Shown piece after piece: positions 55,271 to 64,000 of a DNA stretch of 64,000 bases. The translations under genes were made by a program, and so were the position numbers. Numbering within the stretch: position 1 is the first letter of the stretch; each line of letters opens with the position of its first letter. The stretch is from Pyrrhosoma nymphula (taxonomy: Eukaryota > Arthropoda > Insecta > Odonata > Coenagrionidae). Where the stretch lies: assembly GCA_963573305.1 (NCBI GenBank), contig OY754332.1:48149559-48213558 (forward strand), given 5' to 3'. The notes below the pieces were generated by a model that saw only the letters and a program-made list of their open reading frames with translations, did not search any database and was not told the origin of the DNA.

Positions 55271-57584
55271 CTTTTCTCCATAACGCTACTTCTTGAAAAT
55301 GTGTGTCAAAAGTACCGCGAGGTTCCATTTATTTTAATGTAATCAAGATATCGATGAAAATTTGTGAAACTATTCCACAACTTAGTAAGAAATGTGTATT
55401 TTCGTCATGTTCCACAAATTAACGGAAGGGCCATCTCAAAAGTCTGTCAAAAACGAGAACTGGCTACACAAAACTAGAGCTACGCTCTAGTTTTGCGTTA
55501 TGCTCTGCAAGTGGAGCGACGCGAGTTAAAGCTTAGGCTGCAGTAGGTAATCGCGTTCAATACCGCCGGTCCATTTACGGCGACTAGTCTCACAGCGCGT
55601 CTCGGCGAAGACGACGCGACGGTCGGATCGATGCCGAAGGGAGAGGCGCGGCCGATTTATTTGGATCCGCGGTGCTGTGTTTTTAAGTGCGCGCGCTCCG
55701 CGGAGCTCATCGACAATTTGGTGGAACGGAATGGACGAAAGGGGCCGCACAGCATACGGGGAGCATTGGACACGCACCGGCGTGGAGGAGGGATTATGGA
55801 GTTGAAGTGAACACTACTTTTCACAAAGGAAAATATGCTGAAGAACACATATTGAAAACGTGGACTCAAAGGCGGGGATATGCTGAGAAAACGAATAGGG
55901 TGAACATATACTTTTTATATCCACTCGTATATCAATTCATGCAACCGCTCAAAGGCAACAATACGTTTTTCAAACAGAAGAAGAAAGGAAGGGATAGGCA
56001 GCATACAAAATGGACAAAAGAAAAGGTGGCGTGAAGGTGGAGCGCTGGCCGATTCCAAGTGGAAAAAGTTTGACTTGACCGGGCATCGAACGCGGATCTT
56101 TCAATTTATTTTACCTTTACACCACCGTTGTATTTGCCCATTCTGTGTGTTGCCTACCCCTTTCTTTCTCATTCTATTTGAGAAATTACATTTATAGAAG
56201 TGTTGAAAATGGTTGCAAAAACTGAAAATTTCGCGACGTTTTTCTCTTTTTGTGTGTCTATCGTGCTCGTCTCTATTCACGAATGTCGTATATCCCCGAA
56301 AGGCTGCCTCAAAAACAATATTGTGAGGCAAATGACATGGGCGAGGACACAAAGAATCATACAATGACGAGTATGGTGTAAAGAAAATAAAAATTATGTG
56401 GAGAGATAAAAAATCAAATTATAGAGAGAAAATTTCAATCTTGGAGAAATGTTTGATAGTGAAAGCATTGATTCAGTAATTCGTCAAACAAATTTCAAAT
56501 TACTGCCAAGAACAGACCTATTACACAAACCTAACGGAAGCATACAGAAAGCTTTGCCAAGTTATGCAAACTTTTGTGTCTTGAGTGATCAATTAGAGAC
56601 ATATTTGGCAATTTAACAGAGCCGGTTTTATAAATAGACAATTTCCATAAAGTCTGCCATTAATAGACGGTCTAACAAGCCGTCTTTTCAACAGATATCA
56701 ATTTAATACGGTAGAATTGAAAATGATGGAAGAAAACGATTAGGCTTGGAAAAGATGATCAACTGTGAAAACGCATACAGTTCTAAAAATTACCGAGAAA
56801 AATTTAATACCACGTGCATAGCAAGCTATTCCATCTATCGCTCGATGAAAAAATCGTCTTCATGACACAAGTCCAAGGCATTATCAACTTGAAATATGTA
56901 ATGTGTCGGATGTGTCACAATGGGGGTTTATCACGATGTCTACTTTTTACTTTATCGTGTAGGGGACCATGACAAATGATAATTTGTATATAATTTCTTA
57001 AAGATTCCAAAAATTGCCAGAGATACATAAGTCTAAAGTTTAATGGACGGGCAACCTTCCCATAACGACCGTGACGTCATTTCATCCATCACTCCATCGC
57101 TTCTTCCCTCTTCTTCCCGATACATTCTAAAAGATACCTTAAAAAGGCTTTTGTGTAGATGACAACTTCTGCCGGAAATACAACAGTATAAAAATTTACA
57201 AAATAATTCGAAAACATATCCGTCTTCACCGGGGATCGAACCACGGGCCTTTGACCGATGGATGAAATTACGTCGGAGGTCGTTTTTCGGAAACAAAAAA
57301 ATGCAACTTTTTACGATTAGTAATTTGGTTATTAGGTCTTAATGTTTCGAAGCAACTCCGTAAATCTATATAATAACCTTTGCAAATTTGATTTCAACGA
57401 TAATATCGAAAAAGCATTCGAATGATAATCCCCCATTGTGTAAGTCCAAAGTGTTTAAAAATTTCTCCAGGAGTGCAGCTGTATTCACAGCACAGGAGCA
57501 TCTTCATCTCCCTTCCCTGGCTGAGAGACAGCTTACAAATATTTTATCCCCGTGTTTATCGCGTATACAATTCACAGCCGCATC
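55271..57584. other. Mixed DNA with CpG-rich block at 55500-55780
   Basis: 55500-55780 is CpG-dense (GCGCGCGCTCCGCGGAGCTC). B-box-like tRNA remnants lie on the minus strand at about 56085 (CGTTCGATGCCCGG) and 57235 (GGTTCGATCCCCGG). TGACGTCA at 57072. No gene assigned. Confidence 0.4.
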
Positions 57585-57990
57585 ACGTGCGAGCAACAAT
57601 GGCTGTCGTGGCACTCCTACCAACTCCCTGGCCGAGTTGAAGTCCTTAAGCCACGCCCCTCCCATCGGCCCGCCCTTATAAGCCATTCTCCCGCCTTCGC
57701 TCCACACTCGGTGGAACAGAGCTCGCAATCCCGATAATTTAAAACGGCCATTTGCGCGACGCTTTTCAAGCACTGCACCCCGCAAAGCCTCCGCGCATCG
57801 GCTTGACCCCGCACCTCAGTCCCTGCGCTCTGGTGGGCCCCCGCAAACACACCTGGGGCCGCCGCGCCGCGGACGGACCGCGGGGGGTCGCGTCCGAGGG
57901 CGGGAAATACATGAACGTAACGTGGTCCACTCAAAAACGAAAGGAAGGCATGTGTCGAGAAGCCTCGATTTATCGCCGCTATTAATCGCA
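57585..57990 (+). promoter_or_regulatory. CpG-rich block with TATA-like and GC-box-like words
   Basis: CCACGCCCCTCCC at 57651-57663, CCCTTATAAGCC at 57672-57683, then a GC-rich stretch (GGGGCCGCCGCGCCGCGGAC). This resembles a promoter and first exon, but no ORF with recognisable product and no donor pairing could be shown; both strands have GC-driven open frames. Confidence 0.3.
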
Positions 57991-60039
57991 CGTGGTCAAC
58001 CATAGCCTAAACGGTGAACGGCTTTTGTTTCAGAACGGGAGGCTTTTACCTGAAAACAGGGACATCGCAGAAAATATTTTCCGAGAAGTGGGAAATAAAG
58101 ATCAGAGTGGACTCTATATTATGTAATCGCTGATTCCATGTCCACTCCGTACACTCAAGCAGTCCGGCATTTAGGCCTACAAGTGGTGCGACGGTGATAA
58201 TGGGTGACAATCTAACCGAGTATCTAAAATTGAAGTCCAGGAACCCACCAGATGGAGCTATTTCTGTTTTTTTTTTTTCTATTTCAACGATTGAGAATAA
58301 TATAAAATAGGATGTGGTTTCATCAATGACGATAAATAATGGAAAAGAATAAATTTCAAGTTACTTTTACAAACGAAGAGTGTAAACTTTTAAAAGAGAA
58401 TTTTCTTCGCTTTCTCTTATCGCGGGCCAATTTGGCTAGTAAATATTCTTAAATGCACTTAAAAAAATTAAATACTAATAAAAAACGATTTCCGAAACAT
58501 TCTTGAAGCCTAGGGAATCAGTGGGAGTTCTTACATTCTTATCAATTCATAGGTTATGCAAACCCTCAGCAATAAGCTACTGATAGAGTAACAATAGCAA
58601 TGCAATACGGAAGTTTTAAACACAACTTTTTATGTTACATAAAAAAATGTATTAAAACAAGCGATCCTGTCCTTCCTAAAGATGAATATGTACCTGAACA
58701 CATCGTATGTACCCTGTCCGCTCTATATATTATATAAACAGGATAAAGAAGACACAACCTTCTTGAAATATCGCTTAACTTGATCAAAATTGTTTACCCT
58801 CAAAAAGTTTTGAAGAAAATCGGTCGCAACACTACCCGGACAAAAACTACTGGTTAATGTACTATCCAGATGCGAATTCAGATTATTCGACCGAAAAATC
58901 CACTGGGAGTAATTTTCTGAATTAACTCCACATTAGCGATGAGAGATCGTCGAAGAGATAGCGAGTGCAAACGAGAATAAAGTAATGGTGGGATAACCAC
59001 AGCAACGCAGGGCAGGCGGATATTATGACCAGAGGTCAGAGAGAACGCTGCACCACCACCGCGACCTATAAATGAAAAAAAAGACACCAACTGCGAGGGC
59101 GAGGGGCGTCCTGGATTTTAATTCCAAACTTTCCGGCCAACTACGAAGTCCTCAACCACTAATCCCCACAGTTGAACCACACTCAATTTCATGAGAGAGG
59201 GAGAGAAAGGAATTACTGTAACTTTTACAGCTGTATGTCCGTGGCGAAATAGAACTGAAAAATACTCTTGCCTTTCCATTGATAAATACGATATGTTCAT
59301 CCATATAAATGTCGATAAAAAAGGCATGCAGAATTATTTGCGCAAACGTTATACAGTACCACTGTACTGTCAAAGGGCGTCGGTAGGAATATTTTCCCCC
59401 TTATTCAAATTTTAAAGCCACTAACTCCACTTGGGTCAGTGGTAGTTGATGCCATGACGGCAGCTATAGGTGCATTTATTGATTTCACGCAGTTTTTTAA
59501 AAATAAATAGGACAGATTTTTGTCAATGCAATACTTCTATTACTAGCAATGACGCTCGTGTATGCTCAAGAAAACTTCACATGGCAATTTATTAATCCGG
59601 TTATCTATGTATTTTTTATCTCATTCGGAACGTTTATTCTGTAGATTCTGCAAAATGCATCTGTAATCCTCCGTACAGAGTCTACAACAGAGCACAGAAC
59701 CTTCTCCTCCTTAATTGGATAAGGATATTGGACTACGATTGTTTTTTAATTACTAAGTCTTTTTAATTACATCACCTTCCCCCACCTTCGTTCATATTCC
59801 CTGCACCGGAAGAAGGGGTGCGGGCGACCTGTTTTCATTCGATTGGTCTACCCTGGAAATATCTTTGAAAGGAAACTAATGAAAAAATTAAATAGAAAAT
59901 TTAATGAACGGTACTAATTTCAGCTTTTAACACGGTGCACTGCTTTGAAACAAGAAAACTATGCAGATCAACGTGTGATAAAGGGATATCGCCATTCTCC
60001 CTAAAGAGAATAGGAGTGAGACGCCAATTTTAAAAAATC
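57991..60039. other. AT-rich DNA
   Basis: No gene or clear repeat recognised. Confidence 0.35.
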
Positions 60040-60530
60040 AATGAATTAAGCCTTAATGTAAAGAAAATATTTCTTCTTTCTAATGATACCAAAACATCAT
60101 CCACGGCAGCACTATTATTCAAGATATTTTCCGAAAAATAGAAGACGTTTTCCATGGGTTAAGCTACTCTGCTCCAATCAAGAGAGACATTGTAAAAAAT
60201 GAAGGACTTCCGACGCAAAGACCGCGTCAAAAATTTAACAATTCGTGGTTAGTATGTTTACTCAGTTATTTAAAAGGGTAAATTACTACTAAACAAATTG
60301 ATTTTTATAAAAATGCGAAAAATCTTCGTTTTTGACGGTGTTTTCTGCAAACAACGAGAGGAAAATAAGTCAAGTTAGTGCCTCAAATATGTATATTTAG
60401 TAGATTATTGATAACTTCAGTCTTAAACACAATTTCTTGGTGTCATTGATTTAACTTTATTCACTTCATGCTTTTCACAACCTCTTAGATTTTAAAGTAA
60501 AATTAATTTGTAGTCTCTGCTATGGCTATA
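60040..60530 (+). repeat. GGTAGTTTGAGCGA MITE family, copy D (old)
   Basis: Diverged but collinear: TTCTAATGATACCAAAACAT, AAGACGTTTTCCATGGGTTA, AAGTCAAGTTAGTGCCTC, GTAGTCTCTGCTATGGCTAT. Terminal repeats no longer recognisable. Confidence 0.6.
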
Positions 60531-60628
60531 TCCTTCTGCTACTTTATCCTTATCTGCTACCTGGTGTTCTTATATCTCTGCGCATTTTTGTATTTGCGAA
60601 ATACATAAATGCCAATGACATTGGTAGC

Positions 60629-60704
60629 TGGGATCGTGGTGGCCTAGTGGGTAGAGCACTGGTCTACCAACCGGAGTGTCCCGGGTTCTAATCCGGGTGA
60701 AGCC
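60629..60704 (+). mobile_element. tRNA-like segment in the LINE leader
   Basis: A box TGGCCTAGTGG (60640-60650) and B box GGTTCTAATCC (60684-60694, one change from consensus) with tRNA-like spacing and an imperfect anticodon-arm hairpin CTGGT/ACCGG. The ends do not form an acceptor stem. It lies 85 bp upstream of ORF1; either a SINE insertion or a pol III-type promoter in the LINE 5' end. Confidence 0.6.
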
Positions 60705-60788
60705 TCCAGGGACACCCCCTTCGTCAGCAGGCAGTCACCGTGAACGGTCGTATGCTACGCTCCCAGTAGTGAAAGCGTGTATTTCGCA

Positions 60789-61781
60789 ATGCCTGAAAAC
60801 TGTGTTGTGTGTGCCAAGCCACCCAAACGCACGCAGAAGACTCTTACATGTGGTAGCTGTAGTGCAGTTCACCATCTCTCCTGCACTAATCTCACCGAAG
60901 CTGATCTGCAGGAATTAGAGGACCTGGGAAAATCCTGGATCTGCCCAACCTGCACTTCGGAAAATCGCAGTAAACGGCGGGACGACACACCCGTCGGCTC
61001 ACCGTCCTTAGCTCAACGGACCCCAGCTCCCATGGCATCTTCTGATGGTATGCTGAAAGAGCTGCTGCAGCGTGTCACCGACTTACAGGATGGTCAACGT
61101 GAGTTCGAGAAATCCATTAAAGCCGAACTGTCCTCAATTAATCGTACTCTGTCACAGTGGCAACGCACGATCGAAGAGCATACAAAGAGCATTGCATTCC
61201 TTAATGAGACTCTCAATTCAATTAACACCAAAACTGATAACATAGTTGAAGAAAGCAAGGCTTTGCAAAAACGTACTGATTACTTAGAAATGCGCTTAAG
61301 TGCTACAGAGCAGAACTCCCTAAGGAATGTCGTGGATATTCATGGAATTCCTCAAAAGAGCGATGAAAAACCTGAGACATTAGTCTGTCAAGTGGCATCT
61401 CTACTTGGAGTCAATTTAACCCCTAGTGACATTGACTATTCGTATTGGGTTAGTGCCCGGTCAAACAAGAATGCCTCCCCTGCTCAACCTCTCTTAAAAG
61501 TTCGGTTTCTTCGGTACAATCTCGTGTGTGAGTTTCTTGCAGCACGACGTGCGAAGAAAAACTTCTCCACAAAAGACCTTGGCTGCGATGACCATCATAC
61601 TATATACATCAACGAATCTCTCAGCACCTTCAACCGTCGACTATACTCCGCTGCTAAGGAATTAAAAAAGCAGGGTAAATTGAAATATCTGTGGGTTCGC
61701 AATGGGTCGATCTTTGTTAGGAAAGAAGACGGGGGACGGAGAATCACTATACGTTGTGAAGCCGACTTCGAGACTTTATGA
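60789..61781 (+). CDS. LINE ORF1: PHD finger, coiled coil, FP-like domain
   Basis: 330 residues from ATG 60789 (G at -3; upstream codons in frame lack ATG). Residues 5-55 form a C4HC3 PHD-type finger: Cys5, Cys8, Cys21, Cys24, His29, Cys32, Cys52, Cys55. A charged linker (SKRRDD) leads to a coiled coil at about 85-190 (LKELLQRVTDLQDGQREFEK, repeated Leu/Ile). The C-terminal half (about 190-330, with NVVDIHGIPQKS, LLKVRFLRYN and LRNV) resembles the FP-like domain found in many insect LINE ORF1 proteins, homologous to the baculovirus FP protein. ORF1 proteins bind the element RNA and act as chaperones in the retrotransposition particle. It ends FETL then TGA, and ORF2 follows in the same frame. 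Confidence 0.9.
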   Translation: MPENCVVCAKPPKRTQKTLTCGSCSAVHHLSCTNLTEADLQELEDLGKSWICPTCTSENRSKRRDDTPVGSPSLAQRTPAPMASSDGMLKELLQRVTDLQDGQREFEKSIKAELSSINRTLSQWQRTIEEHTKSIAFLNETLNSINTKTDNIVEESKALQKRTDYLEMRLSATEQNSLRNVVDIHGIPQKSDEKPETLVCQVASLLGVNLTPSDIDYSYWVSARSNKNASPAQPLLKVRFLRYNLVCEFLAARRAKKNFSTKDLGCDDHHTIYINESLSTFNRRLYSAAKELKKQGKLKYLWVRNGSIFVRKEDGGRRITIRCEADFETL

Positions 61782-64000
61782 GATGAGGTTGGCAACGCAG
61801 TTGATACTTCTGACGGTGATACGGGGATAAGTCTACCTGAACCTGTGAAACCTTCTTCTGCTCAATCTCTTCGTTTGTCCCTCGTGAACTGTCAGTCACT
61901 ACTACCTCACTTTGACGAATTTAGTGATCATTTTGTGCTGAGCTCGTTTGACGTTATCTGTATGACGGAAACTTGGCTAAAACCAGTTGTGTCTGATAAT
62001 ATGGTGAACCTAATGGGTTACAATTTAATACGCCACGATAGGACTGGCAAGAGAGGTGGCGGTGTAGGTGCCTTTATTCAACAAAGATTGAATTACTCCG
62101 TCTTAGCTACTTCCCCATCCGAGTATTGTTTTACAACTGAATTTATTATTATAGAAATTTCTGGATCTGTTATGTCAAAACTATTGTTAGCTATAGTATA
62201 TAAGCCACCTAAAATTACTTCTATCACCGATTTTGAATCAACGTTTCTACGATTTTATCCAACATATAAAAACATCATTATTGTTGGTGACTTTAATGTG
62301 AATATGATGAATCCTGAAAGCTATGATTGTTTACACCTAAAGAATTTCTTTCACTGTAACAATCTTCACCTGGTCTCTTCGCAACCTACTCACCATACGC
62401 TAAATAGCCATACCTGCCTGGACCTCTGTGTTGTGGATGACATGGAGAAACTAACACACTTCTCACAGTCACCAGTGCCTTTTTTATCTGCTCATGACCA
62501 AATATCCCTTTCGTACAATTTTACCTTTCCTTTTGTAAAACTCCCTACTTTTGTATTTCGCGACTTCAGAAACTTCAATAATGAAAGATTTCTAGAAGAC
62601 CTACTTTCTGCTGATTGGTTGCGCATGACTCAGTCAAATTGTATCGACGATAAACTTCAAATTTTCAATGATTATCTTGTGAGCTATTTCAACCGACATG
62701 CTCCTGTGCGTATCTGCCACCCTAAACGCCCTACCTCCCCATGGTTGACCTGTGACATTCGCAAAAAAATGGGTGAACGCAATCGCATACGTAGAGCCTT
62801 CATTCGTTCCAAGCAGCCAGCCCTTCACGCCGTATACAAACGACTGAGGGCCGAAGTCAAGCTTTTGATAAATGAATCCAAAAGAAACTATTTCTCTAGT
62901 GCCCTTTCCGGGCTTCAAGAACCGAAGCGCATCTGGAAGGAACTACGTCAACTCGGAATAGTCCGAAGCCGGCAAATTTCTTTGGCCTCTAATCTCACAG
63001 TGGATGAACTTAATACTTATTTTACATGTCTAGTAAACACTGATCAAGATAACTCTCCTCTTTATTCTCCTCCACCTAATTTTCTCGATCCCGCTGTACC
63101 GTTTTCTGACAAAAATTTCTATTTTCAGTTTATTACTCCCGAAATGCTAAATAAATTTATCTTTCGGTCCAAATCCAACTCTACTGGTGTGGATGAGATA
63201 TCATATACCATGATAAACAAGTCTTATAAGGTCACTATGCCATTTATTCTTGACCTTCTTAACCATTCACTACTATCCTGCAAGTTTCCTACCCAATGGA
63301 AGTCCTCTTTGGTAACACCAATAAAAAAGGTCAAAAATCCTTCAAACCCATCTGATTACAGACCAATCTCTATACTGTGCACCATCTCCAAAGCTCTAGA
63401 ACGTATCGTCCATTCGCAAGTACTTGAATTTCTTTCCCAGGAAAACAGTTTTGACCCATTTCAATCGGGATTTCGTAATAATTTCTCCACTCAGTCTGCT
63501 TTAATAAAAATAACGGACGACTTACGTCATGCCATAGACAAAAAAATGGTGACAGTGCTGGTATTATTTGATTTTAGTAAGGCTTTCGATCGAGTAAACC
63601 ACACTATACTACTTGAGAAACTGAAAAAACTTAACTTCTCGTGCTCCGTGCTAAATTGGTTCTACTCTTACTTAGTTGGCCGTTATCAAGCAGTGAGAGA
63701 TAGTCAAGGTAATCTCTCAACTTGGGCAGCAGTCACCACTGGTGTACCCCAAGGGTCTGTCCTTGGCCCCCTATTATTCTCTCTGTACATACTCGACCTT
63801 CCTAAATGTCTTAAGCACACCAGTTACATGCTCTATGCCGACGACCTCCAAATTTATCGCAGCTGTTGGCCATATGAAATTGACGAGGCAGTATCAAAAA
63901 TTAATGAAGACATTTATAGAATAACCGAGTGGGCCACGCGTCACGACTTCATCCTAAACTCAAGTAAAACTAAGGCTATTATTATCGGTAGTTCCAGGAT
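61782..64000 (+). CDS. LINE ORF2 (endonuclease-reverse transcriptase), runs off the window
   Basis: Open for 739 codons to the window edge, in frame with ORF1 and separated from it by one TGA. Codon 1 is the GAT after TGA. APE-type endonuclease: SLVNCQS (33-39), MTETW with catalytic Glu63, GGGVGAFIQ, IVYKPP, GDFNV (Asp170, Asn172) and SAHDQIS (His238; Ala replaces Asp in the usual SDH). Reverse transcriptase: SNSTGVDEIS, DYRPISILCTISKALERI, FDFSKAFDRVNH (Asp597), GVPQGSVLGPLLF, YADDLQIY (Asp687, Asp688). This order and motif set fit the CR1/Jockey group, whose protein nicks the target and primes reverse transcription from the nick. First in-frame ATG is 61962, inside the endonuclease, so normal AUG initiation would lose the N-terminal motif. 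No frameshift or other stop seen, suggesting a young copy. Confidence 0.93.

Noticed and set aside
60629..60704. Functional tRNA gene
   Set aside because: A and B boxes are present but no acceptor stem forms and the anticodon loop is irregular.
61779..61781. TGA as selenocysteine or alternative genetic code
   Set aside because: Other frames and the ORF1 end give no sign of reassigned TGA, and no SECIS-like context can be argued; readthrough, non-AUG initiation or a simple mutation are more economical.

Overview
This looks like a low-gene-density stretch of a large, AT-rich arthropod (most likely insect) genome. The evidence is eukaryotic spliced exons with GT-AG sites and AATAAA signals, no operons, and an interspersed-repeat content typical of arthropods: a CR1/Jockey-group LINE, tRNA-derived SINEs, 5S rRNA-derived (SINE3-type) SINEs, pogo/Tigger, hAT and PIF/Harbinger-like DNA elements, fold-back repeats and minisatellites. 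I cannot name the species. All coordinates were read by eye, so repeat edges may be off by a few bases.

Layout. 0-11 kb: dispersed repeats, a GTAACGTAA minisatellite, a TAA-flanked MITE (3806-4020), two fold-backs with long (TA)n/(TG)n tracts, a possible small transposon holding a terminal-exon-like ORF (7288-7953), a tRNA-SINE, another fold-back and a 5S-SINE. 11.5-14.5 kb: the best cellular gene candidate, a two-exon CCCH zinc-finger gene (11571-11687, 13912-14348) with an in-frame tandem 114-bp duplication. 15-24 kb: a ~320-bp tandem repeat interrupted by a MITE, nested DNA elements at 19.1-20.0 kb, a 450-bp fold-back and a GGACATCC-rich satellite. 24.9-25.7 kb: a weak two-exon candidate. 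26.5-31.3 kb: more GGACATCC repeat, a dead Tigger-like transposase and a 5S-SINE with 13-bp target-site duplications. 31-43 kb: mostly unassignable DNA, a ~155-bp tandem array and a dead hAT transposase (38143-39831, minus). 42-50 kb: a cluster of MITEs (pogo-like 41932, Harbinger-like 43430, a tandem pair at 48899-50145). 50-60 kb: few recognisable genes, CpG-rich blocks at 48.6, 53, 55.6 and 57.7 kb, and a strong fold-back at 54943-55270. 60.6-64 kb: the 5' part of an apparently young LINE whose ORF1 and ORF2 share one reading frame and are split only by a TGA.

Themes. (1) The LINE is open for about 3.2 kb apart from that one TGA, and ORF2 has no in-frame ATG before its first endonuclease motif, which suggests stop readthrough or non-AUG initiation. 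(2) About a dozen sites, many inside fold-backs, carry a CTGANGA-stem-GAAAC signature resembling a hammerhead ribozyme core, with compensatory changes between the two arms of at least one fold-back. (3) Perfect TGACGTCA octamers are unexpectedly frequent (nine seen). No tRNA, rRNA, CRISPR or prokaryotic features are supported.
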